A program made the translations under genes and the position numbers. From NCBI GenBank assembly GCA_038049695.1, contig CP142451.1, forward strand, positions 66,531,501 through 66,595,500: a stretch of 64,000 nt of DNA, written 5' to 3'. A model generated the notes under the pieces. It had not been told where the DNA came from, made no database searches, and saw nothing but the letters and a program-made list of their open reading frames with translations. This document shows positions 36,974 through 47,799 of the stretch, piece after piece. Within the stretch, counting starts at the first letter, position 1, and each line of letters begins with the position of its first letter. This DNA comes from Cinnamomum chago (lineage: Eukaryota > Streptophyta > Magnoliopsida > Laurales > Lauraceae).

Positions 36974-38660
36974 AGCCTTGAACCTTTTTGACCAACCTAT
37001 CATTTATAGTTAAATCATATTGTTGGTCATGTTGCATTTGCATTTTGTTTCTATATATTCACATTTATTAAAATGCATTGTTTCTTTATGATCAATTGAT
37101 TTTGTTTTCGTGCACCATTCTAAGTTACATTTCATGGTTTTCAAAATCATTTGATTATAAGTTCTTCATGTTAGTTTTGCTTATTGCTCACATTTAGTTA
37201 TATGACTTGCATTGCATTTCTATACATGATCAATTGATTGTGATTTCAAAAGCTTTCATAGCTAGATTATTCATGATCAATTGTTGTTGCAAAATCATTT
37301 GTGTAGATGTCATAGTAAGATTATTTGAACAAGTGATTTGAATCAATTTAAGTTTTCCATGGATTTCTAAGTAATACTTTAATATGGAAAATCATTATTT
37401 TGAAAAATCACCTTGTATGTGTTTCATTTAAGTTATATCTTTTAAAAATACAATGTTGAAAATTGTTCTTCAAAGTCATTCTTTTTATGTTTATTGTTGG
37501 ATTTTGTTTATTGAAATGATTTGAAGATTGTTTGAATGGAAATGCTCTATAACATCATTAGTTATAATCATCTAAGCATGTTCCATGTTCTCATTTCCTT
37601 TCCTTTTTGTTTCATCATCCTAGAAATGGAAATAAATGTTGTTTCATGTTTCCTTATTTGTTTACATTCTTTTTATATGCAAATGTCTTTTGGTTCCATG
37701 TATGGTTGTGATCTTAGTTACATTTGTAGAAACCATATTAGAACTCAAATCCATCCTCTATGCCTTCTAGTAATTTCTTTTTGGATGGTTATGTTGTTGA
37801 TTCATGTATATTCTCTAAGTGATGTCATCCTTATACATGTTTCAACTTCATAGTAGTGATCTTGATCATATGAAACTCTTTGAAATCCATTCCTCGTATT
37901 TCTATATGTTTGATGGATATCTTAGATGTTGAATTCATATGATTTAGTCACTTTGAAAATTGCATGCATTTCCAAGTTATATCCTTTTGCATTGCAATTC
38001 ATCTTGTTCATCACTATGCTCAATAGTTATATCTTTAAATGTGATGAATATCCTTTTATGATGCTTGATGAAATTTTGTGTTTGTCACATCCTTGCTATT
38101 TATCATGTTGTCAAATTCAATTGATTTCAATTGGTATATTTTTCGATTGATTTGATTTCTTGTGAATGTGAACCTTATGTACATTGGATTGAACTTGATA
38201 GTAACATATTTGTTCCATGTCACACACCATTAGCATCATAATTTTCATGTTTGCCACCTCTCTTGCTCATATAGGTATATCTCATGACCATCATGTTTAT
38301 ATTTTCATAATCTTGGTTGGTTATTAGTTGAGGTTGGCTTCATGTTTGAATGTCATTTAACTCATCTTGCACATGATAGTCATATTTAATGAATGAATGA
38401 AATGATTTTCAAAACTTTCATAGCACATGATTTTCATAGTTAAATTATTTGATGCTATGTTTAGTAAACCCCTTTTCATCATGGATATCTCTAATTTGGA
38501 TTTATCTTAATAATTATATTCTTTATAACTCCATTTTAGAGTGATTGTTTTAATAGACTTATATTTGAATCTCAATTGGTATTCTTTATTTTTCCAATTG
38601 ATATCCATGATTGCTTTTCGCATTGACCTTGCTCTCTTTTGGTAATTTGATCATATTGTG
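36974..38660 (+). other. AT-rich filler of element F
   Basis: There is no credible gene. Repetitive AT-rich sequence with recurrent CATGATCAATTGATTG-like words lies where pol and ORF3 sit in autonomous relatives. It shows no recognisable pol remnant. Confidence 0.5.
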
Positions 38661-40428
38661 TGTTAGGGATTTTGTATTTGCAATTTGATGGATGCATTTT
38701 CACTTTAGCATCATTTGAATTTTCACACATGCATTGTTTTAGAAAATCTTGAAATCTGGTTTTATACATGCATTGGTTTTTAGACTTGTACAATTAATGA
38801 TTTATGCATGTTTTGTTTTTAAACTTGGGTGCATTTGTTTTAGAATCCAAACTCTTTTGAAAACCTAATTCTTTGTGCATTACTTTTGAGAAATCAAATT
38901 GAGGATTTAGGTTTGAGCCTTGCATACATTCATCATTATTAGAATCATTTTTGTATGCATTTAAATTTGAAAAGATTTTTATCAAATCAAGCAAGCCTTT
39001 GGTTTTAAAGTTTTGTATCTTTTTAGGCTTTTTGTGTTTCGTGTTTTTAAACCCCTTAGAATGATTTAAAACATGTATTCAAGCTTGATTTATTGGCCCA
39101 AAAAGTTCCCAAAGAAAAACTTTTAAATATGAAAAATTGAGAATTTTGGTCCCGGAGGTCGACCGGGCACTCGCAGAACTCAACTTTTTGAGTATAAAAT
39201 GAAGTTCATTCCTTTTAAAAAGTTGGAGATTTTGAAGACTCTTTTGAGGAGCTTTGAGACAAAGAAAAGTGGATGAACTAAGAGAGACCAAATGATCTTT
39301 TCGAGAGCTAATACTTGGATTAATGAAGTCAAATCTCTAAGTAAGCTCTACCTCTCTTAATCATAGGTTATATGCTTTGTTCTAATTTTTGGTAAATGAT
39401 TTTAGCATGATAACTATGATGTGTTGAATCCATTCTTCTCTTAATCTTTGATCTAATTAAGATTGGATTCCTCACTTTGTTTTCAATCCAAGTTGTTGTA
39501 AAAACTTTCTTAATCATGCTTAGACAAAATCTTTGTTTTTCTTTCATAGCATGAGTCTTTTACTTGGTTGAAACATTACTTGTTGTTTTCATTCATTTAA
39601 ACATTAGTTAAATTAATTTGGTTTTGAAAACAACATTGCACATGCATCACATGTTCTAAGTTAGTCATTTTCATACAACTTGTGATTCTTTGATTTTCAT
39701 ATCATTAACAAGTTGTTTTACATACATGTGATTTGCATTAAACTTCAATCAAATCTTTTATGTGCCTTAAACTTTGAAATGCTTTGAGCATACATTTGAA
39801 TAAGCCTTCTTTTTAAAATTGATTGAAGTTATCACACACACACATCATGAGCATACATCTTTGCATTCATATAGTGTTTGTGTGAGTTTGTTTTAAACTT
39901 TCATATTAGCCTATTTAGAGGCAATTCAATTGTGCTTAAATTGTATCTCTTAGAGTGTTCTTTTGTGAAGACACCTTCTTAGAGAAATCTTAATTTGTAA
40001 AGGTTATTGCTTAGCCTAAGAAAAGCATTGTGTAAAGGTTATTGCTTAGCCTAAGAAAAGCATCTTGTAAAGGTTATTGCTTAGCCTAGAAAAGCACATT
40101 GAGAGGTTGTTGTTTAGCCTAGAAAAACAACATTGTAAGGGTTATTGCTTAGCCTATTGAAAAGCATAAATAGTGGAAATCCGGTGGGGTGATTGGATCA
40201 CAAGCCGGTAGTGGACGTAGGCATTGAGGCCGAACCACTATAAACCTTTGTGTTGTGGTGCTTGCTTTTGTGGTGATTGTTTATATTAGCTTCCGCATAT
40301 TGTTTGATTAATCATCTCTTGTGACTAGTTTTTGTTAAGAAATTAAAATTGGTCTAAATTGGTCTTATTTGTAGCACTCCCTATTCACCCCCCCCCCCCC
40401 TCTAGGGTTAGGATCCCAAGGACTTTCA
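38661..40428 (+). repeat. Solo LTR G inside element F
   Basis: It runs 1768 bp from TGTTAGGGATTTTG to GGACTTTCA. The target duplication TTGTG is perfect, at 38656-38660 and 40429-40433. It has TATAAAAT near 39193, a minisatellite (39995-40165) and a 13-C run at 40388-40400. Its palindrome cluster is reduced to one GGTCGACC word near 39158-39165. Confidence 0.92.
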
Positions 40429-40556
40429 TTGTGCTCTATAGTTAAACGAATCTAATCCTTCTCTTGAAGTTGGCCCTCAATTGGTAAAACCATCTTCTTC
40501 TTGCACCTAATAGTTAAATCTTTGTCAAAAGTTTGACAAAAGGAGAGAATGGATTG

Positions 40557-41136
40557 AGGGGGAGTGTAAACCTTCATAGGAAGTATTAGTTTTGATCAAA
40601 TTCACCATTGGATTGACTTTGAACTCTTAGAGATTAATTCCACACATGATAACCTGTTATGTATTTCATTTTCGATTTCTTTTGTTAACAGGTGCTACTA
40701 AAAGGTATTTTCCTTGTTTCATGTGTGTAGGTACATTTGCAATTTAATGGCAAAGGGGGAGAGAGCATTCAAGTTCTCTAGAGGGGAAGAGAATGTCCAA
40801 GCTTCCTAAGTGGAGATTTTGTATGATCCTCTACAGGGGGAGAGAATGCATATATTGCCAAAGGAAGAGAGAGGCATGGTCAAAGGGGGAGAGGCAGAAG
40901 AAAGAAAGCTTGGGAGCTAAAGAAGATGCTTGGCTAAAGAAAGAAAGAAGAAGAGAAAGCTTGAAGAATGATCAAGTACCAAGCATCAAGAAGATTGAAG
41001 AAAAGAGCCCAAGAGCCCAAGCTAAGAGAAGAAGCATCCAAGAAGATTTCAAGACTTGTTCAGCTTAGGGGGAGCTGAAGACTTTGTGTGTAAATTCGGT
41101 GTTGAGTAAGTTGCCATCAAATTGCAAAGGGGGAGA
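40557..41136 (+). promoter_or_regulatory. Multiplied polypurine tract of element F
   Basis: Six purine words with at least five consecutive G occur at 40557, 40752, 40836, 40881, 41067 and finally 41126-41136 (AAAGGGGGAGA), which abuts the 3' LTR. Only the last is expected to prime plus-strand synthesis of the LTR; the others are the Sirevirus-type duplicates. Confidence 0.8.
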
Positions 41137-41137
41137 T

Positions 41138-42911
41138 TGTTAGGAATTTTGTGTATTGCAATTTGATGGATGCATTATCATATTAGCACCAATTGAATTT
41201 TCACACATGCATTGTTTTAGAAAATCTAGAAATCTAGATTTATACATGCATTGGTTTTTTAGACTTGTAGAAATATTGATTTATGCATGTTTTGGTTTTA
41301 GATATTGGATGCATTTAAATTTGAAAAGAGTTTTATCAAATTAAGCAAGCCATTGGTTTTAAAGTTTTGAATCATTTTAGGATTTTATGTTTCATGTTTT
41401 TAAACCACTTTGTTTGATTTAAAACATGTTTCCAAGCTTGATTTAATGGCCCAAAAATCCCCTCCAAGAAAAACCTTCATATTTGCAAAATATAGGATTT
41501 TTGGTCCCAGGGGGTCGACCAGTTGTGTGGCCGGTCGACCGGCCCAAGGGACCCGGTCGACCGGCCACACTGCAGGTTGACCGGGCAAAGTGCCGTTGCC
41601 CTTTTTCAAACGGTCATTTTTATGACCGTTGTGAAGGCCAGGTCGACCGGTGGCACGCAGGAACTCACTTTTTGAGTATAAAATGAAGTTCATTCCTTTT
41701 CAAAAGTTGGAGATTTTGAAGACTCTTTTGAGGTGCTTTGAGACAAAGAAAATGGGATGAACTAAGAGAGACCAAAGAGTCATTTGGAGAGCTAAAGCTT
41801 GGATTAATGAAGTTAAATCTCCAAGTAAGTTCTACCTCTCTTAATCATAGTTTATATGCTTTGTTTAAGTTATTGGTAAATGATTTTGAGCATGATAACT
41901 ATGATTTGTTGAATCCATTCTTCTCTTAATCTTTGATCTAATTAAGATTGGATTCTTCACTTTGTTTTCAATCCAAGTTGTTTTTAAATCTTCCTCAATC
42001 ATGCTTAGCCTAAATCTTTGATTTCTTTTATATAGCATGATTCATTTTCTTGGTTGAAACATTACTTGTTGTTTTCATTCATTTAAACCTTAGTCAAACT
42101 TATTTGGTTTTGAAAACAACATTGCACATGCATCACATGTTCTAAGTTAGTCATTTTCATACAACTTGTGAAGCTCTTGATTTTCATATCATTAACAAGT
42201 TGATTTTCATACATGTGATTTGCATTAGACTTCAATCAAATCTTTTATGAGCCTTAAACTTTGAAATTCTTTGAGCATATATTGATTAAGCCTTCTTTTT
42301 AAAATTGATTGAAGTTATCACACGCACACATCATGAGCATACACATTTGCATTCATTTAGTGTTTGTGTGAGTTTGTTATTCACTTTCATATCCGCCTTT
42401 TTTAGAGGCAAATACATTGAGCTTTAATTGTATCTCTTAGAGTGTTCTTTTGTGAAAACACCTTCTTAGAGAAATCTTCTTTTGTAAAGGTTATTGCTTA
42501 GCCTAAGAAAAGCATTGTGTAAAGGTTATTGCTTAGCCTAAGAAAAGCATCTTGTAAAGGTTATTGCTTAGCCTAGAAAAGTACATTGAGAGGTTGTTGT
42601 TTAGCCTAGAAAAACAACATTGTAAGGGTTATTGCTTAGCTTATTGAAAAGCATAAATAGTGGAAATCCGGTGGGGTGATTGGATCACAAGCCGGTAGTG
42701 GATGTAGGCATTGAGGCCGAACCACTATAAATCTTTGTATAGTGGTGTTTGCTTGTGGTGATTGTTTTATTAGCTTCCACATATTGTTTGTTTATCATCA
42801 CTTGTGACTAGTTTATTTTTAAGAAGTTAAAATTTGTTATAATTGGTCACATATTGTTGCTCACCCTATTCACCCCCCCCCCCCTCCAGGGTTAGGATCC
42901 CAGGACTTTCA
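41138..42911 (+). repeat. 3' LTR of element F
   Basis: It is 1774 bp and near-identical to 33643-35419. Differences are concentrated in the palindrome cluster (41514-41650) and the C run (12 C at 42873-42884 instead of 29). TATAAAAT is near 41679. Confidence 0.93.
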
Positions 42912-43672
42912 TTAAAAACAATGCATATGTAAATCAAGATTTCAAGATTTTCTAAATCAATATTGTGTGAAAATTCAAATGACGCTAAAATGATAATGCA
43001 TCCATCAAATTGTAATATACAAAATCCCTAACAAAGCAGACCTGGCGTGAAGTTAGAAACTTGTTCCGGAAACTACTTCATATTTTCTCTCAAGATGCTA
43101 ATTCCAATCCTAATCATTCTACAACTCTTGAGGCTCGAACCTAGGTTTATATATTGCCATTCTCTCTTTATTCTATAGTATTCTCTTATAAACTAAACCC
43201 TAGAGAAGAATTCTGAGAGATCCAACATCACCCAAGGCTTCTAGTTGTTATGCTGAAGATCAAGCTATGGTTTCTCTTTCCATCTGCTCTTCTGAAGTAG
43301 AGACCTCTTGAAAGCGGCTTCAAGGTTGTTGGCTCAAGTACGATGAAGGTGTACGATGAGTAGTCAACAAGATTTCGCAATCCTTCGGTTGAGTTGCAAC
43401 TGGGAAAGGATTTGAGTACTTTTCTAATTTTCAAGTTTGTTTAGTGCTTGGTTGTCTGTTGGCCTAAACGGTAAGGCCCGTGGTTTTTTCCCAAGTAGGG
43501 TTTTGCACATATACTTCATGTGCCTTTCTCTTTGTGTGATTGCTTGCTTCTAATTTGGATTAGGTTAATTACTAGATTAATCACTCGATTTTGCAAATCT
43601 AATAGATACATTGTTATTGGGACCTAAGCCTGTGTTAAAGCCATTTTTTTATATTCCATCTGAATACACCAC

Positions 43673-43984
43673 ACATCCTTATGGTGATTGATCCTACAAT
43701 GATTTTATTCCAGTGCTAATTGTTCACCTCTCAGAATTTTGGCTAGTTATTTTAGATGGCATGTGTCATCCAATAGTGAGTAATGACTGGATGATTGTAA
43801 AATCTTGGCTTTTTGCAAACCAAGAAGAGGAAGAGGGTGCGCTTAATTAGATAATATGTGGTCAAATGGCCCAAAAAATAAAATGGACTGATAGAAGAAT
43901 TGTGTGGACCGTTCTCATTTTGTATGTAGGACTTTATTCCTATGAGAAAGTTCTCTCTTTTCTTTAAGAAGATCTTTTTTACGG
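43673..43984. other. Unassigned stretch before element H gag
   Basis: No reading frame or terminal repeat is recognised. It may be the leader or LTR remnant of element H. Confidence 0.35.
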
Positions 43985-43999
43985 GATCCACCTCTCTGC

Positions 44000-45869
44000 A
44001 TGCCAATCATGAATGGCAGTAGAGATGCATGCACTATGGATGCCAACAAATCATCATCACAAATTGCTGAAACTCCTCTTGCATCTAACATCCACCATTT
44101 CTTTCCCATCAAATTATCTCCTACCAACTATCTCCTATGGAGTTCCCAATTTTTACCTCTTCTCAAAGAACACAATCTTCTTGGCTTCACTGATGGATCC
44201 AAGCCCTGCCCACCACCATTTATTTCATAAAAAAAGAAGAATATATTGATATTAAGAAAGATCACAATTTCACATATGCATTTGGTGATGTTTATGTTCT
44301 GTTAGGGTTTTTAGTTGGCAATTCATTGGTTTCGGACAAAACTCGAGTCCAAATTAAGTTGTAATTTTTACATTTTTAGACATGGACTGTGATGAGGCTA
44401 CACATGGAAGATTGAAGGATGCAGATGTAGGATAGTTAGAAATATGGAATACACAGATAGTCAGAAATATAGAATACACAGGGCAATCCCGAGCCAGAAG
44501 ACTGGTTTGCTTGAGCGAGTAGAACCCTCGCTCAAGCGAGCCCTATAGTGTTGTCGCGCTTCAAGATGGAATGACCTCTCACTTTGCCTCTCACTTGAGC
44601 GAGCCCTTCCTTTGCTCGAGCAAACATCGCAATATGTCTTACGCAAATTGTATACCTCTTTCCTATTTTCTTTTAGCTTGCCTTTTTGAGTCCTAATCAT
44701 CTTATGATACCCTAAGCATGACTCTAAGCTTATTTAAAGGACTCTATTGCTACCCTAGACCTACCTCTCTCATATTATAAGCCCTAGAACCTTTTGAGAT
44801 ATTTATAGTCTTCTTTAATCATTAAAGTTGCAGAGCCAAATTGTTTAATCCTCCTAATTCTTTTTCATATTCTCTCTTGCAGTAGATTCACCTTGAAGAA
44901 GGATTTAAGGTGGTTGGTTCAAGTACGGTGAAGGTGAACAATGCGTCATCAGCAAGACCATTGCAGTCCTTAGGTTGAGTTGCAATTGGAAAACATTCTA
45001 TGAGTCTTTGTAACTTTCTTTACATAGTGCTTGGTTTTCATTGGTCTCAGTGATTTGACTCGTGGTGTTGTGGTTGATTGATTTCTGGACTTAGGTTAAT
45101 AATCTATATTAATTAATGGGCATTGATATTTATAAATGAATCAGATCTTGGACCTTAGCCTGTGTTAAGGTTTAAACGTAACCTTTACTTTTTCATATTC
45201 TCGATCCTGAATATATATCTTGGTCACGACAGGACCAACTTCTCCTCAGTGGGATCCTCTTCACGACTGAGGGCGTTCATGTGCTCAAGTTATTGGTTTA
45301 TCCACATCCTATGAAGTTTGCAAGCATTTGGCATTAATGTACACCTTAACTTCCAAAACTCATATTATGCAGCTTCGTCTTCAGTTGGCATCAAATAAAA
45401 AAGGTTTCCAACACCATGTTTGACTATCTTCTGAAGGCTAAATCCATTGCTGATCAACTTGCAATAGCAACTAAATCAACGGATGATGATGACTTAAATG
45501 CTCTACATTGTCAATGGATTAGGCCCTAACTAAGGTCCAATTACCTCTCGTGATGCCCTTACTTGCCTATCCGATTTACATGAACTTCTTCCTAGTGAAG
45601 AAATCCAAGTCAGTGGGCCACAAGCAGATCTTCAAAATATTATTGCCAATGTTGTTACCAAAGCAACAAATAGCTTGTCTTCTTCTAATCGAGATAGCGA
45701 TAATTCCCATAGGAGTGGCCGAGGGAGGTCTAACAATGGAGGCCAATCAAATAACGGTGGTCGTGGACAATCTAATAACAGATCAAATGACCAGTTTGGT
45801 AACTACTCTAATCAGCCTACCTGTAAAGCTTGTAATCTTATTGGACACACGGCCATCCAGTGTTATCAA
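44000..45869 (+). pseudogene. Gag of element H, interrupted by solo LTR I
   Basis: The N-terminal gag at 44000-44230 shows LSPTNYLLWSSQFLPLLK, the UBN2-type copia gag start. After the insertion, 45235-45540 encodes HIMQLRLQLAS and DYLLKAKSIADQLA in shifting frames. A glycine/asparagine/arginine linker follows, then the knuckle CKACNLIGHTAIQC at 45825-45866. The next insertion falls right after the knuckle. It is disabled by stops and shifts. Confidence 0.75.
44300..45225 (+). repeat. Solo LTR I (element D type)
   Basis: It starts TGTTAGGGTTTTTAG and is related along its length to the element D LTR, including the tail words GGTTGAGTTGCAA (44976) and AGCCTGTGTTAA. A CTCGCTCAAGCGAG palindrome-like word is at 44528-44541. 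The right end is approximate; no clear target duplication was found. Confidence 0.6.
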
Positions 45870-47799
45870 TGAAAGTCTGAGATCTAAATCCGGGGGAGGT
45901 GGGGAATAGGGCGAGCTCAACTTTATGCTAATTAATCCAACTTCTAACTTTATATAATACATTTGGCACAAGTGATGATTATGAATCAAGTAAAGTGCAG
46001 AAGCTATAAACAATCACTATAAAGCACGCACCAAAACACAACGATATATAGTGGTTCAGCCTCAATGCTTATATCCACTACCGGCTTGTGTTCCTACACT
46101 CCACCGGATTTTCCACTATCTCAATTTATGCTTTTCAATAGGCCTAGCAATAACCTTTACACTATGTTTTTCTAGGCTAAGCAATAACCTCTATAATATG
46201 CTTTTCAATAAGCTTATCAATAAACTTAACAATATGATTTTAAAAGGCTAAGCAATAACCTTACAATATTCCTTTATAGGCTAAGAAATAACCTTTACAA
46301 GCCTAAGGTTTGTCTCTATAAGATGTGTTTAAAGTACACTAGGCAGATATGCAAGTGAAAATACAAGTCCCACATACACTCTAAGAATGCAAAGATGAAT
46401 GCTCAATGTGTATGCATGAAGACTTCAATCAATCTTGAATGTATGCCTAAAGCATTTGAAAGTTTGAATCATAGAAAAGATTTGATTGAAGTAAAAAATG
46501 CTAATCACATGATAAAAACAACTTGTAAAATATATACCTATCTAGTTGAAGCAAGTTGTGAAGTTTCAAAACCAAAGCATGTGTTGCATGAACACTTTCA
46601 ATCAAATGTAAAGATGTAGCTCATAAATGAATGCTCAAAGCATTTGAAAGTGTAAATTACAAAAAAAAAAAAAAAAAAAAAAAGAAGAAGATTTGATTGA
46701 AGTAAAATACAAATCACATGTGATTTAAAAAATAACTTAATAAAGATATGACTATTCATGTTAAGCAAGTTGTGTGAAATATCAAAAGCTAATACATGTG
46801 AAATGTGAGTTTTGTTGAATCTAAAACATAAGATAGATTGAAAGTGATTTTATTGTTATGAAAATCAACAACCAAATATTCAACCAAGTATGAATCATGT
46901 TTCGTGTGATCTCAAAGGTGATTGCAAAACACGATTTAATAAAATAAACCAATTTGAGTCTAACTTGGTGTGAATCAAAGTGAAGCATCCAAAATAATAA
47001 ATCAATTCACAATGATATCTATGTTAAGGATACTATATATTATAGTTATCATGCTAAAACAGATTTACCAATAATTTGAACAAAGCATGAAAACATATAA
47101 TGAGAAAAATAAAGCTTACTAGAATGGTTTAACTCATGATTTCAAGCTTTGGCTTCCCTTTTGACCCTCTTACCTTCCTTAACTCAAATCCCTTTGATTG
47201 GCCTCAAAACACCACTAAGAGTCCCTTGTGGTTCCTCCATTTTGGCCTTGGAATTAGATGATTTATATAGAAAATAATTTTCCAACGGCTAGTTGTTCGT
47301 GAACTCCCTTCTTAGTTCGGTTAACCGAACTCCCAATAGAAAAAAAAAGGCCTAGCTTTGACCATCTAGTAACTGAACCGAAATGGGTTCAATGAAGGTT
47401 CAGTTAACCGACATATCAGAGCTCGATTAACGAATTTACTGTAGCAAAAGTATTGTAGCACGGATCTTAAAAAATTATGCATTTTAAAATATTAAATAAA
47501 GAGCTACTCCAAAGTATTTTGCTAGAGTTCTTCAAAATATGAACCTATTATGCCTAAAATGATTTAACTATGAAATCAAGGGCATGCATGATTGCAAATC
47601 AAATAAATCAACTTTTGGATAGAAATGCATCCAAGTTTTAAATCCAAACTATGCATAAAAACCACTTTTGAAAGTTATAAAACTATCCATGTGAAAACTC
47701 AAGATTTCAAATTTATTAAAATTAATGCATGTGTGGAAATTTAAATGATGCTAAAATGAACATGCATCCATTAAATTGAAATACACAAAATCCCTAACA
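45870..47799 (-). repeat. Solo LTR J (element A family) with GTTAAC palindromes
   Basis: It is 1930 bp, from TGAAAGTCT at 45870 to CCCTAACA at 47799 on the plus strand. The target duplication ATCAA is perfect (45865-45869, 47800-47804). The palindrome cluster near 47310-47425 uses GTTAAC instead of GTCGAC, including the 18-bp perfect palindrome at 47314-47331. TATATAGAAAA near 47263 is a TATA candidate. There is a run of 23 A at 46661. Confidence 0.92.

Larger units (their letters stand above)
33643..42911 (+). mobile_element. Element F: complete non-autonomous Sirevirus-like LTR element
   Basis: LTRs lie at 33643-35419 (1777 bp) and 41138-42911 (1774 bp). The target duplication is TTAAA at 33638-33642 and 42912-42916. 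Inside are a primer site (35422-35433), a gag-tail ORF (35537-36973), an AT-rich filler and a multiplied polypurine tract (40557-41136). It contains solo LTR G (38661-40428); without it the element is about 7.5 kb. No pol genes are present. The two LTRs look very similar by eye, so insertion is relatively recent. Confidence 0.93.
31949..43033 (-). repeat. Solo LTR E (element A family), split by element F
   Basis: The plus-strand left end is TGAAAGTTC at 31949 and the right end is CCCTAACA at 43033. Without element F and one TSD copy it is 1811 bp, the normal length. The flanks GAGCA (31944-31948) and AAGCA (43034-43038) are a 5-bp target duplication with one substitution. Palindromic GTCGAC words lie at 33217-33390, with TATA-like TTTATATTAAA near 33189. 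No internal region remains, so the LTR arose by recombination between two LTRs. Confidence 0.85.
27780..43672 (+). mobile_element. Element D: 5'-truncated Sirevirus-like copia, interrupted by E, F and G
   Basis: The element begins abruptly in the linker between integrase and RT. It continues through RT and RNase H (to 29649), ORF3 (30200-31249), polypurine tracts (31411, 31644) and a 3' LTR starting TGTAAGG at 31656. The LTR stops at 31948 and resumes at 43034, because solo LTR E inserted there. Removing 31949-43033 leaves about 4.8 kb. The right end near 43672 is set only by comparison with the related LTR at 44300. Confidence 0.75.
31656..43672 (+). repeat. 3' LTR of element D, split by the nested insertion 31949-43033
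   Basis: The parts are 31656-31948 and 43034 to about 43672. The first part contains CTCGAG-core words (CGCTCGAG at about 31793, 31823 and 31865). The second part contains the conserved tail near 43335-43440 with words such as GGTTGAGTTGCAA. It is clearly related to the solo LTR at 44300. Confidence 0.7.

Noticed and set aside
37536..38150. Hydrophobic frames in the AT-rich filler of element F
   Set aside because: T-rich sequence gives phenylalanine/leucine frames by chance; no start context, domain or counterpart in related elements.
40793..41068. A 91-residue lysine/arginine/glutamate-rich frame
   Set aside because: It is the translation of the purine-rich multiplied polypurine tract; no conservation of the protein in element C.
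44461..44700. Minus-strand 79-residue basic frame in solo LTR I
   Set aside because: Lies in the palindrome cluster and leader of an LTR; no counterpart in the related LTR of element D.
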